From NCBI GenBank assembly GCA_902826775.1, contig CADEHE010000010.1, positions 98,049 to 162,048 on the forward strand: a stretch of DNA of 64,000 bases, given 5' to 3'. The translations under genes were made by a program, and so were the position numbers. How positions within the stretch are numbered: position 1 is the stretch's first letter; each line of letters starts with the position of its first letter. Below the pieces are notes generated by a model. The model saw only the letters and a program-made list of their open reading frames with translations. It was not told where the DNA came from and made no database searches. Positions 26,839 through 36,296 of the stretch are shown here, in pieces. Origin of the DNA: an uncultured Pseudomonadota bacterium. Lineage in GTDB: Bacteria > Pseudomonadota > Gammaproteobacteria > Burkholderiales > JALYOK01.

Positions 26839-27219
26839 ATGACTGAACCCGTTTCCGCCAAGGAGATGTTCGAGTTGTTCCAGAAGATGGTCAACCCGAT
26901 GGCCTACCCGATGCAGAGTATCCTGACTTCCGCGCTCAACGTGGAGGAACTGGAGAAGAAGATCGCGGAACTTAAAACCGTGGAGCATTGGCTGCAAACC
27001 AACGTCGCCCTGTTGCAAATGACGATCAAGACGCTTGACTACCAGAAGAATATTCTGGCGAGCACGGGTTCGGGCGTGACGGGCGAGAACCCGTTCGTCA
27101 ATATGGCGATGTGGCCTTGGACTACGATGCAGGCCGCGGCGCAAGAGGCCGCCGAAAAGTCGGCGGCGCCGGGCGAACAAGCCCAAGCGAAGCCTAAGCG
27201 GAGCAAGAAACCTACTTAG
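26839..27219 (+). CDS. phaM: PhaM-like PHA granule-associated protein
   Basis: 126 aa from the ATG at 26839 with GGGGAGG 6 nt upstream. The N-terminal helix (FELFQKMVNPM), the P-M-Q-S-I-L segment and the coiled-coil helix VEELEKKIAELKTVEHWLQ match PhaM, followed by a low-complexity tail ending in a lysine-rich P-K-R-S-K-K-P-T. PhaM activates PHB synthase and ties granules to the nucleoid via its basic tail. It is directly downstream of phaZ. Its last 4 nt overlap the end of the convergent lipoprotein gene. Confidence 0.85.
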   Translation: MTEPVSAKEMFELFQKMVNPMAYPMQSILTSALNVEELEKKIAELKTVEHWLQTNVALLQMTIKTLDYQKNILASTGSGVTGENPFVNMAMWPWTTMQAAAQEAAEKSAAPGEQAQAKPKRSKKPT

Positions 27220-27560
27220 TCTTTGTAGTTTTCGTAAAAGATGTACTGAGTCGCGTAGTCGCTGAGCTCGAAATAGACTTTCTTTTCCCCGCTGTCGACT
27301 TTGAAGTTGAGATTTTCATCGACGTAGCCGTAGCCGAAGCGGTAGGGACGGGCAGTGCCATCCGAAGTGCCGAGCGCGGTACTCATCTTGTCGATTTTGA
27401 TGAAGCGCATCTGCAGTTTCTCGCCGGCGTAGATATCGAGCACGCCGTCGGTGCCGGTCCAGTTCTGGATCTGGCGGCCGATCACGTTCTGTTGTTCCTG
27501 AGTGCAGCCGGTCGCGATGAGAAGCGCGAGGCTCAGCGCGCCAAGATGCTTGCCGATCAT
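27216..27560 (-). CDS. Small lipoprotein, unknown function
   Basis: 114 aa. The signal peptide ends in a lipobox-like I-A-T-G-C at about residue 19, and a beta-rich domain with many Tyr follows (GYGYVDENLNFKVDSG). No family is recognised. It lies downstream of folA on the same strand with 26 nt between them, so they may share a transcript. Confidence 0.65.
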   Translation of the reverse strand: MIGKHLGALSLALLIATGCTQEQQNVIGRQIQNWTGTDGVLDIYAGEKLQMRFIKIDKMSTALGTSDGTARPYRFGYGYVDENLNFKVDSGEKKVYFELSDYATQYIFYENYKD

Positions 27561-27586
27561 GGTATCGATTCCTGAGCGATTGTTAT

Positions 27587-28096
27587 TCAGTCAGCGGATG
27601 CTAGCACGCGATCGTAGACCACGAAGTCGCTCGCCAGCGCGTTGCGCTCGTTTGCCGGCAGGTGTTCGCGGCTGACTTCGCGCCACTGGCTGCGGTCGAG
27701 CTCGGGAAAGTAGGTGTCGCCGGGCACCTCGGCGCAGACTTCGGTCAAGTATAGGCGCTGCGCCAGCGGCAGCGCTTCGCGGTAAAGCGCGGCGCCGCCG
27801 ATAACGAACGCCTCGGTGTCAGACTCTGCGAGCCGGAGCGCCTGAGGCAACGACGGGGCGCCTAAGCAGCCTGGGGCAGAGAAATCCGCATTGCGACTGA
27901 CGACGACGCTCACGCGCCCGGGCAACGGCCTACCGATCGATTCATAGGTCTTGCGGCCCATGATGATGTGGTGTCCCATCGTCAGGGTGCGAAAGCGCTG
28001 CAAGTCTGACGGCAGATGCCAGGGCAGCGCGCCGTCGCGGCCGATCACGCCATTGCGCGCGACCGCAGCGATGATGGCTAGACGTGAACTCGCCAT
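27587..28096 (-). CDS. folA: Dihydrofolate reductase
   Basis: 169 aa, NADPH-dependent reduction of dihydrofolate to tetrahydrofolate. Visible: AAVARNGVIGRDGALPWHLPSDL (substrate and Met20 loop region with Trp and Asp), MGRKTYESIGRPLPGR with the NADPH-binding arginine, and VIGGAALY. Length is normal for chromosomal FolA. Confidence 0.95.
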   Translation of the reverse strand: MASSRLAIIAAVARNGVIGRDGALPWHLPSDLQRFRTLTMGHHIIMGRKTYESIGRPLPGRVSVVVSRNADFSAPGCLGAPSLPQALRLAESDTEAFVIGGAALYREALPLAQRLYLTEVCAEVPGDTYFPELDRSQWREVSREHLPANERNALASDFVVYDRVLASAD

Positions 28097-28284
28097 GGCG
28101 CGAGTCTGCGCGAAGCAGCGATTGGGTGAGCGCGGTTAAGCGGCACAGCAGCGGGCACTTTGCTTACAGTTTGAGGCCGTTGCATCGCGGCGCAGACGGC
28201 ATACAAATCACGAGCCACGCGACGACCGAGGTTCGCTCATGCTCTCGCTGTCGGCGGCCCGCGCCGGTGCAGCAGCGCGCCAGC

Positions 28285-28722
28285 CTATTTCGCTACCTGA
28301 CGTTCTTTGAGTTCTTCCAAGGTCTTGCAGTCGATACACAGCGTGGCCGTGGGACGCGCATTCAGGCGCTTGATGCCAATCTCGACGCCGCAGTTCTCGC
28401 AATAGCCGTATTCGCCGCTGTCGATGAGGCCGATTGTTTCTTCAATTTTCTTGATCAGCTTGCGTTCGCGGTCGCGGTTGCGCAACTCGAGCGCCATATC
28501 GGATTCTTGCGTGGCGCGATCGTTGGGATCGGCGAACACGGTCGCTTCATCCTGCATCGTTTGCATGGTGCGATCGATATCGCCCGACAGCTCGGATTTC
28601 CAGTCGAGCAATGCTTGACGGTAATGTGCGAGCTGCTTCTTGCTCATATAGGCTTCGCCCTTTTTCGGTGTGTAAGGGGCGAACTGTTTGATTGCAGCGG
28701 TATTGCTGTTCGATGTAGCCAT
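28285..28722 (-). CDS. dksA: RNA polymerase-binding transcription factor DksA
   Basis: 145 aa from the ATG at 28722; a second ATG lies 9 nt upstream at 28731. The coiled coil carries the tip D-x-x-D-x-A as DPNDRATQES (near residue 73-82), and the four-cysteine zinc finger reads YCENCGVEIG ... LCIDCKTLEE. DksA works with ppGpp in the RNA polymerase secondary channel to reset transcription, down for rRNA and up for amino-acid genes. It is monocistronic here. Confidence 0.95.
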   Translation of the reverse strand: MATSNSNTAAIKQFAPYTPKKGEAYMSKKQLAHYRQALLDWKSELSGDIDRTMQTMQDEATVFADPNDRATQESDMALELRNRDRERKLIKKIEETIGLIDSGEYGYCENCGVEIGIKRLNARPTATLCIDCKTLEELKERQVAK

Positions 28723-28843
28723 TTGCCTCATGCGATTAGACAACGTTTCCGTCAATGTGGCGCGCCGGAACAAACTAACACTTTAACCAAAAAAGCCTGC
28801 TCGGCGCAACAACTAGAATGCTTTGTCACGTGCTAGGGAAGTC

Positions 28844-28863
28844 TAGTACTGTAGCGTGTACTA
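28844..28863. repeat. Inverted repeat upstream of dksA
   Basis: TAGTAC (28844-28849) and GTACTA (28858-28863) form a 6-bp inverted repeat with an 8-nt spacer in the AT-rich 207-nt gap between the ankyrin gene end and dksA. It may be an operator or chance. Confidence 0.3.
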
Positions 28864-28929
28864 ACTGTAATGTCCCTATTGTATTTAGATCTGGCCATAT
28901 ACTACCGGCCTTGATAGCTGCTAGGGCTG

Positions 28930-29610
28930 TTATTTGGCCTCCGCCTGCTCTAACACGGCGCGCAATTGCGGCTGCGAACCCATGCTGGCGATTTCTTTTG
29001 CAGTCAAACCGCGCGCGTCTTTAAGTTTCGCATCAGCGCCGCGTGCGAGCAGCAACTCCACCGTTTCGGCGTTGCCGTAGCCCGCTGCCCACATCAAAGC
29101 AGTCAAGTCGTTTTCGTAGCGGGCATTGACATCGATGCCGCTGTCTAGGAGCAACGCGACCGACTTTGCGTGACCGCCGGCGGCGGCGTAAACCATGGGC
29201 GGCTTGCCTTGGCGATCAAGTCGATCGGCTTTCGCGCCGGCCTTTAGCAATGCGCGAACCACCTCGGTGTGCCCGCTGTACGCGGCGCCATGCACGGGGG
29301 TCACCAGGTCCAAGTTCTCCAAGTTGACGTCGGCGCCTTTGGCCATGAATGCTTCTATCAAATCGAGCCGGCCACGGCGCGCGGCCATGTTCAGCACCGT
29401 ATCACCGACGCGGTTGCGAGCATTGACAGCGGCGCCTTCCTCGAGGGCTTTGAGCACATTGTCCCATTCGTTGTCGCGCGCGGCGTTTAGCATGCGCAAG
29501 TTGATGAGCACGTCGATATCGGCGGCTTGCACGACACCGGCGGCAAGTGTAGCGACCCACAACAGGGCCAGGACCATCATTTTTCTCACGCTTGTTGCTC
29601 CTAAATTCAT
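28930..29610 (-). CDS. Secreted ankyrin-repeat protein
   Basis: 226 aa. A signal peptide (about 1-29, ending VQA-AD) is followed by five or six ankyrin repeats of 33 residues with the T-x-L-x-x-A-A and G-A-D-V-N consensus (for example [19 protein letters not shown] and [18 protein letters not shown]). Periplasmic ankyrin proteins often guard against oxidative stress or bind partners. It diverges from the PQQ-dehydrogenase gene at 29784 and may share the control region. Confidence 0.88.
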   Translation of the reverse strand: MNLGATSVRKMMVLALLWVATLAAGVVQAADIDVLINLRMLNAARDNEWDNVLKALEEGAAVNARNRVGDTVLNMAARRGRLDLIEAFMAKGADVNLENLDLVTPVHGAAYSGHTEVVRALLKAGAKADRLDRQGKPPMVYAAAGGHAKSVALLLDSGIDVNARYENDLTALMWAAGYGNAETVELLLARGADAKLKDARGLTAKEIASMGSQPQLRAVLEQAEAK

Positions 29611-29656
29611 TTGAGGGCTTCCCTGGGAGGTCGCTCGCAGCGCAACTTCGATGCCT

Positions 29657-29662
29657 TATAAT
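29657..29662 (+). promoter_or_regulatory. Candidate -10 box upstream of the first PQQ dehydrogenase
   Basis: TATAAT lies 121 nt before the ATG at 29784. No good -35 is seen at 17-nt spacing, which would suit an activated promoter. No sigma-54 -24/-12 element was found here by eye. Confidence 0.3.
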
Positions 29663-29783
29663 CAGGGGCGCCGATTATACAGGCGGTTGCGTGATGGCTG
29701 TGACCGTGTTCTCCCTGGCCACTAACGCGCCGGCCCGCCGAAAAGTTGGCTCTGACTCGAACGATAAACCAACAGGAGTTTGC

Positions 29784-31496
29784 ATGAAGATCACTCTCAA
29801 GTTAGCGGTGGTGGCGCTTGCGCTAATCGGCACTAACGCTGTTTCTCAAGAGGTTACCGGCGGGGCGACCAGCGCTGGCGCGCCGATGTCGGCTAAGCTG
29901 ACCGGTGTGTCGCAAGCGATGTTGGATGCCGCACACCAGGACGCCAGTCAGTGGCTGCACGTCAACGGCGGTTATAGCCAAACGCGCTACGCACCTCAGG
30001 CGCAGATCACGACGAGCAATGTAAAGAAGTTGCGTCCCGCGTTCGTGTTCCAAACCGGCGTGCTCGAATCGATGGAAACGGCGCCACTGGTCGTGGGCGA
30101 CGTCATGTTTCTTACCACCTCCTTTAACCACGTCTACGCGATCAACGCACTGACCGGCCAAGAATATTGGCATTACAAACACAAGATGGGCCCGATTACG
30201 ACCTATTGCTGCGGCCCCAACAACCGGGGTGTGGCCGCGCTCGATGGCGTACTGTACATGGGCACGCTGGATGCGAAACTCGTCGCGCTCGATGCCAAGA
30301 CCGGCAAGCTGCTGTGGGAAACGCAGATCGAAGATCCCGAGCTTGGCTATTCTGAGACGATGGCGCCGGTGGCGGTCGAAGGCAAAGTGCTGATCGGCAC
30401 CAACGGGGGCGAGTACGGTGTGCGCGGCTTTGTCAAAGCTTACGACGCTAAGGACGGCAAACTGGTGTGGACCTTCTACACCATCCCGGAAAAGGGTCAC
30501 GAAGGTGTGTGGGCGGTGAACGATGCCACCGGGCGCAACATGTTGCGCGACATCGCAGCTGAGAAAAAAGCCCTCGCTGACGGCGACGGTGATTTCTTCA
30601 AGACCCTCGGTGGCGGGGTATGGATGACGCCGGCGGTGGATCGCGAGACCAAGACGGTATTCTTCGTCGCCGGTAACCCTTCACCGGACTTGTACGGCAA
30701 GGAGCGCCCGGGCGACAACTTGTACACCAACTCGATGGTCGCGGTCGATCTCGATACCGGCAAGTACAAGTGGCACTACCAATACATCGCGCACGACGTG
30801 TGGGACTTGGACGCCGCTTCCCCGGTGATACTGACCGAAGCTAAAGGCAAGGACGGCAAGAAGCGCAAAGTCGCCATCCACGGCGGCAAGACCGGGCATG
30901 TCTATGTGCATGACCGCGCTACGGGCGAGTTGATTCGCTTCTCCGAAGCAATGGTGCCGCAGGAGAATATGTGGGTGCTGCCGACTGCTGAAGGCGCACG
31001 CATGCTGCCCGGCGCCAACGGCGGTGTTGAATGGAATCCGATGGCGGTTAATCCGAAATTGGGTTTAGCCTATGCGGCCAATCTGCATCAGCCGATGACC
31101 TACCATGTCGAAGCCGCCAAGTATCCCGGCGGTAAATTGTGGCTGGGCGGGGCGTTCAAGACCATTGCGTCGGAAAAGCAATGGGGGCGTCTGGCGGCCG
31201 TCGACATGAGCACCGGCAAAATGGTGTGGAAGGCGGACACGCAGCAACCGCTGATGGGAGGCGTGTTAGCTACAGCGGGTGGCTTGGTGTTTACCGGAGA
31301 GGGTAACGGCGCGTTCAATGCCTACAATGGCAAGACTGGCGACAAGCTGTGGTCGTTCCAATGCGGCGCGGGTGTTAACGCACCGGCGGTGTCGTACTCC
31401 ATCGGCGGCAAGCAATACATCGCGGTGGCGGCGGGTGGCAACAACCAGCTTGATTTCAAACGCGGCAATAGCGTGTTCGTGTTTGCTTTGCCCTGA
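29784..31496 (+). CDS. PQQ-dependent quinoprotein dehydrogenase 1
   Basis: 570 aa from the ATG at 29784 (RBS AACAGGAG). A signal peptide (about 1-20) leads into an eight-bladed beta-propeller with W-motifs such as [13 protein letters not shown] and [13 protein letters not shown]. The adjacent cysteines (TYCCGPNN) form the vicinal disulfide that covers PQQ in this family. The catalytic Asp region is [10 protein letters not shown]; a second Asp at +2 is the position linked to lanthanide binding in XoxF, though glucose dehydrogenases also show DxD. Periplasmic alcohol or aldehyde oxidation is likely. A perfect terminator and a diheme cytochrome gene follow. Confidence 0.9.
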   Translation: MKITLKLAVVALALIGTNAVSQEVTGGATSAGAPMSAKLTGVSQAMLDAAHQDASQWLHVNGGYSQTRYAPQAQITTSNVKKLRPAFVFQTGVLESMETAPLVVGDVMFLTTSFNHVYAINALTGQEYWHYKHKMGPITTYCCGPNNRGVAALDGVLYMGTLDAKLVALDAKTGKLLWETQIEDPELGYSETMAPVAVEGKVLIGTNGGEYGVRGFVKAYDAKDGKLVWTFYTIPEKGHEGVWAVNDATGRNMLRDIAAEKKALADGDGDFFKTLGGGVWMTPAVDRETKTVFFVAGNPSPDLYGKERPGDNLYTNSMVAVDLDTGKYKWHYQYIAHDVWDLDAASPVILTEAKGKDGKKRKVAIHGGKTGHVYVHDRATGELIRFSEAMVPQENMWVLPTAEGARMLPGANGGVEWNPMAVNPKLGLAYAANLHQPMTYHVEAAKYPGGKLWLGGAFKTIASEKQWGRLAAVDMSTGKMVWKADTQQPLMGGVLATAGGLVFTGEGNGAFNAYNGKTGDKLWSFQCGAGVNAPAVSYSIGGKQYIAVAAGGNNQLDFKRGNSVFVFALP

Positions 31497-31521
31497 GCTG
31501 ACCTCGCGCGTTAGCTTTGTC

Positions 31522-31560
31522 AAAGGCCGCTCGATTCTTCGAGCGGCCTTTGTTCGTTTG
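31522..31560 (+). terminator. Rho-independent terminator after PQQ dehydrogenase 1
   Basis: A perfect 13-bp stem (31522-31534 with 31539-31551, AAAGGCCGCTCGA) with a TTCT loop is followed by a T-rich stretch. It separates the dehydrogenase from the cytochrome gene on the same strand and may allow partial read-through. Confidence 0.85.
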
Positions 31561-31591
31561 CGTGTTTGATTGCTGCACTACAGAGGATGCA

Positions 31592-32173
31592 ATGAGAAGA
31601 CTGATCGCGATTGTTTGGGCGGGCCTGTCTGCTGCGGGCGCAATACCGGCCGTGGCGGATGAGCCATTTTCCGCTGAAAAGGCTGCTCAAACTTGCAATG
31701 CTTGCCACGGCCCGGATGGCAATTCCGCGCTGCCGGAAATTCCCAGCCTCGCCGGGCAAACCGCGCGCTATATCTACCTGCAGCTCAAGGATTTCAAAGA
31801 AAAGCGGCGCGAGAACCCGCAAATGTCGCCGATGGCAGCAACCCTCGACAAGCCGCAAATGCTGGCATTGGCACAACACTATGCAGAAAAGAAGCTGAAA
31901 TCCAACGACTTCAAAGTCGATGCGGACAAAGTGAAGCAAGGCAAAGCGAAAGCGGACGAGGTGCTTTGCACCATGTGCCATCAAGGCGGTTTCCTAGGAC
32001 AGAATGAAATTCCGCGCGTAGCGGGGCAGCGTTACGACTACATCGTCAAGCAGTTGAAAGATTTTCGCGCCATGAAGCGCACCAATGACGCCGGCAACAT
32101 GACCAGCGTATCGAAAACGCTCAAAGACGAGGACATCGAGGCATTGGGACAGTACATTACCAACCTAAACTAG
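31592..32173 (+). CDS. Diheme cytochrome c4-type protein
   Basis: 193 aa from the ATG at 31592 (RBS AGAGGA). A signal peptide ends near AVA-DE (residue 20). Two c-heme sites are visible, C-N-A-C-H (near 34) and C-T-M-C-H (near 129), each in a separate cytochrome domain with downstream methionines as likely sixth ligands (NPQMSPMA; GNMTSV). This fits cytochrome c4, a periplasmic carrier. The position directly after a PQQ dehydrogenase suggests it takes electrons from it. Confidence 0.9.
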   Translation: MRRLIAIVWAGLSAAGAIPAVADEPFSAEKAAQTCNACHGPDGNSALPEIPSLAGQTARYIYLQLKDFKEKRRENPQMSPMAATLDKPQMLALAQHYAEKKLKSNDFKVDADKVKQGKAKADEVLCTMCHQGGFLGQNEIPRVAGQRYDYIVKQLKDFRAMKRTNDAGNMTSVSKTLKDEDIEALGQYITNLN

Positions 32174-32219
32174 GCGCGCAGCGATTGCGGCGCCGCCGGC
32201 CAATTGAGGGTCAGATATA

Positions 32220-33284
32220 GTGAGACTGCTCGCGCGACTGCTGCAAGGCTCGGCGATGCGCGTGAACGTCGTGGTGCTGCTCGGCCTGCTCGGCTACTTG
32301 GCGAGTTTAAGCTTTCCCTCCAGTGAAGCAGTACGCTTGCGCAATGCGCTGCTGGTTGACGCGGCCCCGGCCAGCGCGTTCGAGTGGACGCCTGACAGCA
32401 TGCCGCCGGACTTCAAAACGGATCGGGGCGCAGCCGGGGCGCTGTTCGCCCGGATCGCGCAAGAGCAGGGATTTGCCGGGGAGCAGTCCGAGTTCTTGCG
32501 AGCATTAAAGATCGCTCGGCACGTGCGCGAGCCGATGACCAAATTTGGCCCGATCTTCGGCGACTTGGAAGTGACCTACCGGCAGATTCAAAATGGCGAC
32601 GGTTATTGCGCGGATGCGACCGATGTTTTTCTTGCGCTTAGCAGAGCCGCTGGTCTCCACGCGCGCCAATGGGGTTTCTCCATCGACCAGTTCGGCGGCA
32701 AAGGCCATGCCATTAATGAGGTGTACGACCGCCAATTGCGGCAGTGGATCTACCTCGACGTATTCTTTAACTACTACTTAGTCGATGCTCAAACCGAGCG
32801 ACCGCTTAGCGCGCTGCAAGTGCGCGCTGCGCTGCAAGGCAAGGAGTTCAACGCCAAGATCGTTCCGATCGTGGCGAGCCGGCCGGTTGATTTCAACTAC
32901 GACCGGCGCTTGCGCTGGTTCCGCAGCGGCGCGGAGCATTGGTTTTTGTGGTGGGGCAACAACGTCGAGTCGCTTGACCAAAAATCTTCCATAGGACGCC
33001 TTTCGAACGCAATGCCAGCGGTGCTCGCGCGCGCCATCGAACAGTTTCGTGGGGTCGCGCTGGGTGTCTATCCACACATGCGCGTGGTGGAGACGCCGCT
33101 CAACGAAGACGATCTGAGTGCCATGCTGGCGCTGAAGAAAAAGCTGCTCTTTGCAGCGGGCACGGTTTCTGTGCTCGCAGTGTTGCTGCTGGCCCAAGCG
33201 GCCGCGGCGTGGCAGCGGCACCGCGCTGCGCGGCGCGCGGCACGGCGCCTCGAAGACGGCGCAGCCGCGCACGAGCTGCGCTGA
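32220..33284 (+). CDS. Membrane-anchored transglutaminase-like cysteine protease-fold protein
   Basis: 354 aa from a GTG start. One N-terminal helix (about 13-33) and one C-terminal helix (about 297-318) flank a periplasmic domain with the transglutaminase-like triad: Cys in NGDGYCADATDVFLA, His in GKGHAINEVY and Asp in WIYLDVFFN. The triad spacing is that of TGase-core proteins. It precedes the histidine kinase gene by 46 nt on the same strand and might sense or process an envelope signal for it; this is inference. Confidence 0.78.
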   Translation: MRLLARLLQGSAMRVNVVVLLGLLGYLASLSFPSSEAVRLRNALLVDAAPASAFEWTPDSMPPDFKTDRGAAGALFARIAQEQGFAGEQSEFLRALKIARHVREPMTKFGPIFGDLEVTYRQIQNGDGYCADATDVFLALSRAAGLHARQWGFSIDQFGGKGHAINEVYDRQLRQWIYLDVFFNYYLVDAQTERPLSALQVRAALQGKEFNAKIVPIVASRPVDFNYDRRLRWFRSGAEHWFLWWGNNVESLDQKSSIGRLSNAMPAVLARAIEQFRGVALGVYPHMRVVETPLNEDDLSAMLALKKKLLFAAGTVSVLAVLLLAQAAAAWQRHRAARRAARRLEDGAAAHELR

Positions 33285-33330
33285 GCATGCTTGTGCGCCC
33301 ATTACCGCGAACCGCATCCGCCGCGCCGGC

Positions 33331-34794
33331 ATGATGGTTTCACATTCGCTGCGCCAACTGCTGCTGCGCTATGCCGTGATCTACGTCGCGTTGATCGTTT
33401 TCAGCAGCGTTCTCGGCGGCGCCGGTTTTTACTTTTGGCGGCAATCCTCCGACGAATCGTTGCGCTTGAACGCTATGGTGAGCGATATGCAGCTCATGCG
33501 CGGTGCCCTATATCGGCAATTGAAGGAAATTTTCGATGCCGTGTTTCTGGACGATGCCGCGGCGCAGAAGCAGTATCGCGACTACGCGGCTACCATCGAA
33601 GGGCATTTCCGCGCGTTGCAGGCGGAAGCGGCGTCAGCGCCGGAGCGCGCAGCGATCGCGCGGCTGCATCAAGCCTATGCCGAAGTGCAACGCCAAGGCA
33701 CGCAAGTGCTGGCCGCAGCGCCGCTCGGCGAGGATTCGTTGCAGCGCCAGGTGCTGGACGAGAAGCTCGAACAAGGCGCGCTGCGCGAGTATGAGCGCGC
33801 CTTTCGCGAGGCGGAGTCGTTCTTGCGCACGCAGCAAGCGCGCCTGACCGACCAGCTGCGCACCCTGACATGGCTGGCATTGCTGCTGCTGGCACTGCCG
33901 TTGCTGACGGCGCTGCTGCTGCTGTTGCTATCGCGGCGCTTTCTGCGCAGCGCGTTCATCGAACCGATGTCGCGTTTGATGCAGGCGACCGCACGTATCA
34001 GCGAGGGCAATCTCGACCACCGGGTTGCGCCCACAGGGGCAACTGAGCTGCGACAATTGGGCGAGTCGGTCAACCATATGGCCGCTGATCTCGCGCATAG
34101 CCGCGCGGCGCTGCTGCAAGCCGAGCGGCAAGCCGCATTGGGGGCGCTGGTGCCGGTAGTGGCGCACAACATCCGTAATCCGCTTGCCAGCATTCGCGCC
34201 ACGGCGCAAGTTATGGATGAGCCGGGCGCCGGCGCCGAGGTGCGCGAGGGTTTGCGTGACATCATTCAAACCACCGACCGGTTGGAGCGCTGGACGCACG
34301 CGCTGCTTTCTTACCTGCACCCGCTCAAGCCGCAGCTTGTCACCGGATTGCTGACCACGGCGGCCGATAACGCGCTGACGCTACTGGAGGGCCAGTTGCA
34401 GCGCGCCGGCGTGCAAGTGCGGCGTATCGACTGGCAGCATGGCGTGCCGACGCAATTCGACCCGCAGCTGATCGAACAAGCGCTGCACGGCTTGTTGACC
34501 AACGCTATCGAAGCCTCGCCCGCGGGCGCCACTATCTCGCTGCGGCCGCAGCACGATGCCGCTAACGTTATGATAACCATTTCCGACCAAGGCCCCGGCT
34601 TGCCGTTTGCGCCGGCGAGCGGAGCGTTGCGGCCGGGTCCAACCACGAAGCTGCATGGCAGCGGCTTAGGAATTCCTTTCGCAATGAAAGTCTGCGAGGT
34701 TCATGGCGGCAGCTTGCACTTTGGCCCGGCGGCGCAGGGCGGCACGCAAGTCACGCTCAAGCTATCGCGTTTAAACGGCGACACCGCGGATTGA
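33331..34794 (+). CDS. Sensor histidine kinase (NtrB/ZraS-like)
   Basis: 487 aa from ATG 33331. Two membrane helices (about 12-36 and 182-208) bracket a periplasmic helical sensor region; then HAMP (about 210-262), HisKA with the phospho-acceptor in VVAHNIRNPLAS (near 279), N-box TNAIEASPAG, G1 DQGPGLPF and G2 GSGLGIPF. The residue after the His is Asn, where the common motif has Glu or Asp (HExxN), which may affect kinase or phosphatase balance. It is coupled to the sigma-54 activator gene next door. Confidence 0.92.
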   Translation: MMVSHSLRQLLLRYAVIYVALIVFSSVLGGAGFYFWRQSSDESLRLNAMVSDMQLMRGALYRQLKEIFDAVFLDDAAAQKQYRDYAATIEGHFRALQAEAASAPERAAIARLHQAYAEVQRQGTQVLAAAPLGEDSLQRQVLDEKLEQGALREYERAFREAESFLRTQQARLTDQLRTLTWLALLLLALPLLTALLLLLLSRRFLRSAFIEPMSRLMQATARISEGNLDHRVAPTGATELRQLGESVNHMAADLAHSRAALLQAERQAALGALVPVVAHNIRNPLASIRATAQVMDEPGAGAEVREGLRDIIQTTDRLERWTHALLSYLHPLKPQLVTGLLTTAADNALTLLEGQLQRAGVQVRRIDWQHGVPTQFDPQLIEQALHGLLTNAIEASPAGATISLRPQHDAANVMITISDQGPGLPFAPASGALRPGPTTKLHGSGLGIPFAMKVCEVHGGSLHFGPAAQGGTQVTLKLSRLNGDTAD

Positions 34795-34796
34795 AT

Positions 34797-36296
34797 ATGC
34801 AACGGGCTCAGCGCGATTCTTCTGCGACGCACGCTCCCGACGAGCGGCGTGCCGCGCCGCTGCGCGTGTTGGTCGTCGACGACGAAATCGTGTTTGCGCG
34901 CGCAGTGGCGCGGCGCTTGCAGCAGATCGGCTACGTGTGCCGGGTCGCCGAACGCTTGCAGGAGGCGCGCGGCGCTCTGGCGGAGTTCACGCCGGAGCTA
35001 GTGCTGCTCGATCTGCGTTTGCCCGACGGCAGCGGTTTGGATTTTTTGAGCGAACTGCAAGGCGGCAGTGAGGAGCGCGCGGCAACGGTTATTGTGATCA
35101 CCGCGTTCGGCGAGCTGGCCGACGCCGTCGATGCCATGAAGCGCGGCGCGGCCGACTACTTGAAAAAGCCCATCGACTTGGACGAACTTGTGCTGACTAT
35201 CGACAAGGCGATGCAGACAACTCAGCTCAAGCATCGGCTCGATTACTCGCGCAGCCGCGACAGCCATTCGCTGGAAAGCCTCGAGGGCGGCATACAGCTG
35301 ATCGGCGCCAGCCCCGCCATGCAGCGGGTGCGCGAGCAAGTGCAGCGATTGGCACAGCTGACCGGCGAAGGCAGTGCGCCGGCGCCTACCGTGCTGATCC
35401 TCGGCGAAACCGGTACCGGCAAGGACCTGGTTGCGCGCCTGCTGCATCTTTGGAGCCCGGCGCGCGAGCGGCCGTTTGTTCAAGTCGATTGCGCTTCATT
35501 GCCGCGCGACTTGGTCGAAGCCGAATTGTTCGGTCACGAAAAAGGCGCTTTCACCAGTGCGCACGGTACGCGCGTCGGTTTAATTGAAGCGGCCGAGAAC
35601 GGCGCGCTATTCTTGGACGAGATCGGGGAGTTGCCGCCCGAGTTGCAGGCAAAGCTGCTCAACGTCATTGAGCGGCGCCAGTTGCGCCGTATCGGCGCCA
35701 CGCGTGAACGCGCCGCGTTGGCGCGTTTTATCGCCGGCACCAATCGCGATCTGGTAAGAGCGATGCAGGAGGGCACGTTCCGGGCGGATCTTTACTACCG
35801 GCTGAACGTGGTGAGCATGGTGCTGCCGCCCCTGCGTGAGCGCGGCGACGATGTGATCTTGCTGGCCCAGCACTACGCTGCCGCGACGGCACGCCGCTAT
35901 CGCTTGGCGCTGCCTAGTTTTACCCAGCAATCTTTAGAAACTATGCGTAGTTACCCCTGGCCGGGCAATGTCCGCGAGCTTAAGCACTTGATAGAGCGTG
36001 CTGTATTGCTTTGTGACGGGCGCAGCATACAGCCGGCAGATTTGGCGTTGATGCCAGCAACGCCAACTGCAGCGCCGGCGCGAGGCGCAGGCACAGCCGC
36101 GCCAAACGACGATTGGCGCAGCCTGAGCCTGGACGCGGCGGAAAAAATGTTGCTCGAGCACGCCCTGCAAGAGGCGCGCGGCAACGTCTCCGAGGCCGCG
36201 CGTCGCCTCGGCGTCAGCCGCATGGCTATGCGCTACCGCATGGAGAAGCACGGCATCGCCGGACCGTCCGGTTCGACTACAGCACCTTCTTCTTGA
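34797..36296 (+). CDS. Sigma-54-dependent response regulator (NtrC family)
   Basis: 499 aa from ATG 34797 (a TTG at 34791 overlaps the kinase stop). Receiver domain: Asp pair VVDDE, phospho-acceptor LLDLRLPDG (Asp 72), Lys in LKKPIDL. AAA+ domain: Walker A GETGTGKD, Walker B GALFLDEIGE, arginine fingers near RADLYYRLN. The sigma-54-contacting loop reads G-A-F-T-S-A instead of G-A-F-T-G-A. The C-terminus is a Fis-type helix-turn-helix (GNVSEAARRLGVSRMAMRYRM). It is the likely regulator of the surrounding PQQ loci. Confidence 0.93.
   Translation: MQRAQRDSSATHAPDERRAAPLRVLVVDDEIVFARAVARRLQQIGYVCRVAERLQEARGALAEFTPELVLLDLRLPDGSGLDFLSELQGGSEERAATVIVITAFGELADAVDAMKRGAADYLKKPIDLDELVLTIDKAMQTTQLKHRLDYSRSRDSHSLESLEGGIQLIGASPAMQRVREQVQRLAQLTGEGSAPAPTVLILGETGTGKDLVARLLHLWSPARERPFVQVDCASLPRDLVEAELFGHEKGAFTSAHGTRVGLIEAAENGALFLDEIGELPPELQAKLLNVIERRQLRRIGATRERAALARFIAGTNRDLVRAMQEGTFRADLYYRLNVVSMVLPPLRERGDDVILLAQHYAAATARRYRLALPSFTQQSLETMRSYPWPGNVRELKHLIERAVLLCDGRSIQPADLALMPATPTAAPARGAGTAAPNDDWRSLSLDAAEKMLLEHALQEARGNVSEAARRLGVSRMAMRYRMEKHGIAGPSGSTTAPSS

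Noticed and set aside
28844..28863. Terminator between ankyrin gene and dksA
   Set aside because: The stem is only 6 bp and AT-rich with no T-tract; kept only as a weak inverted repeat.
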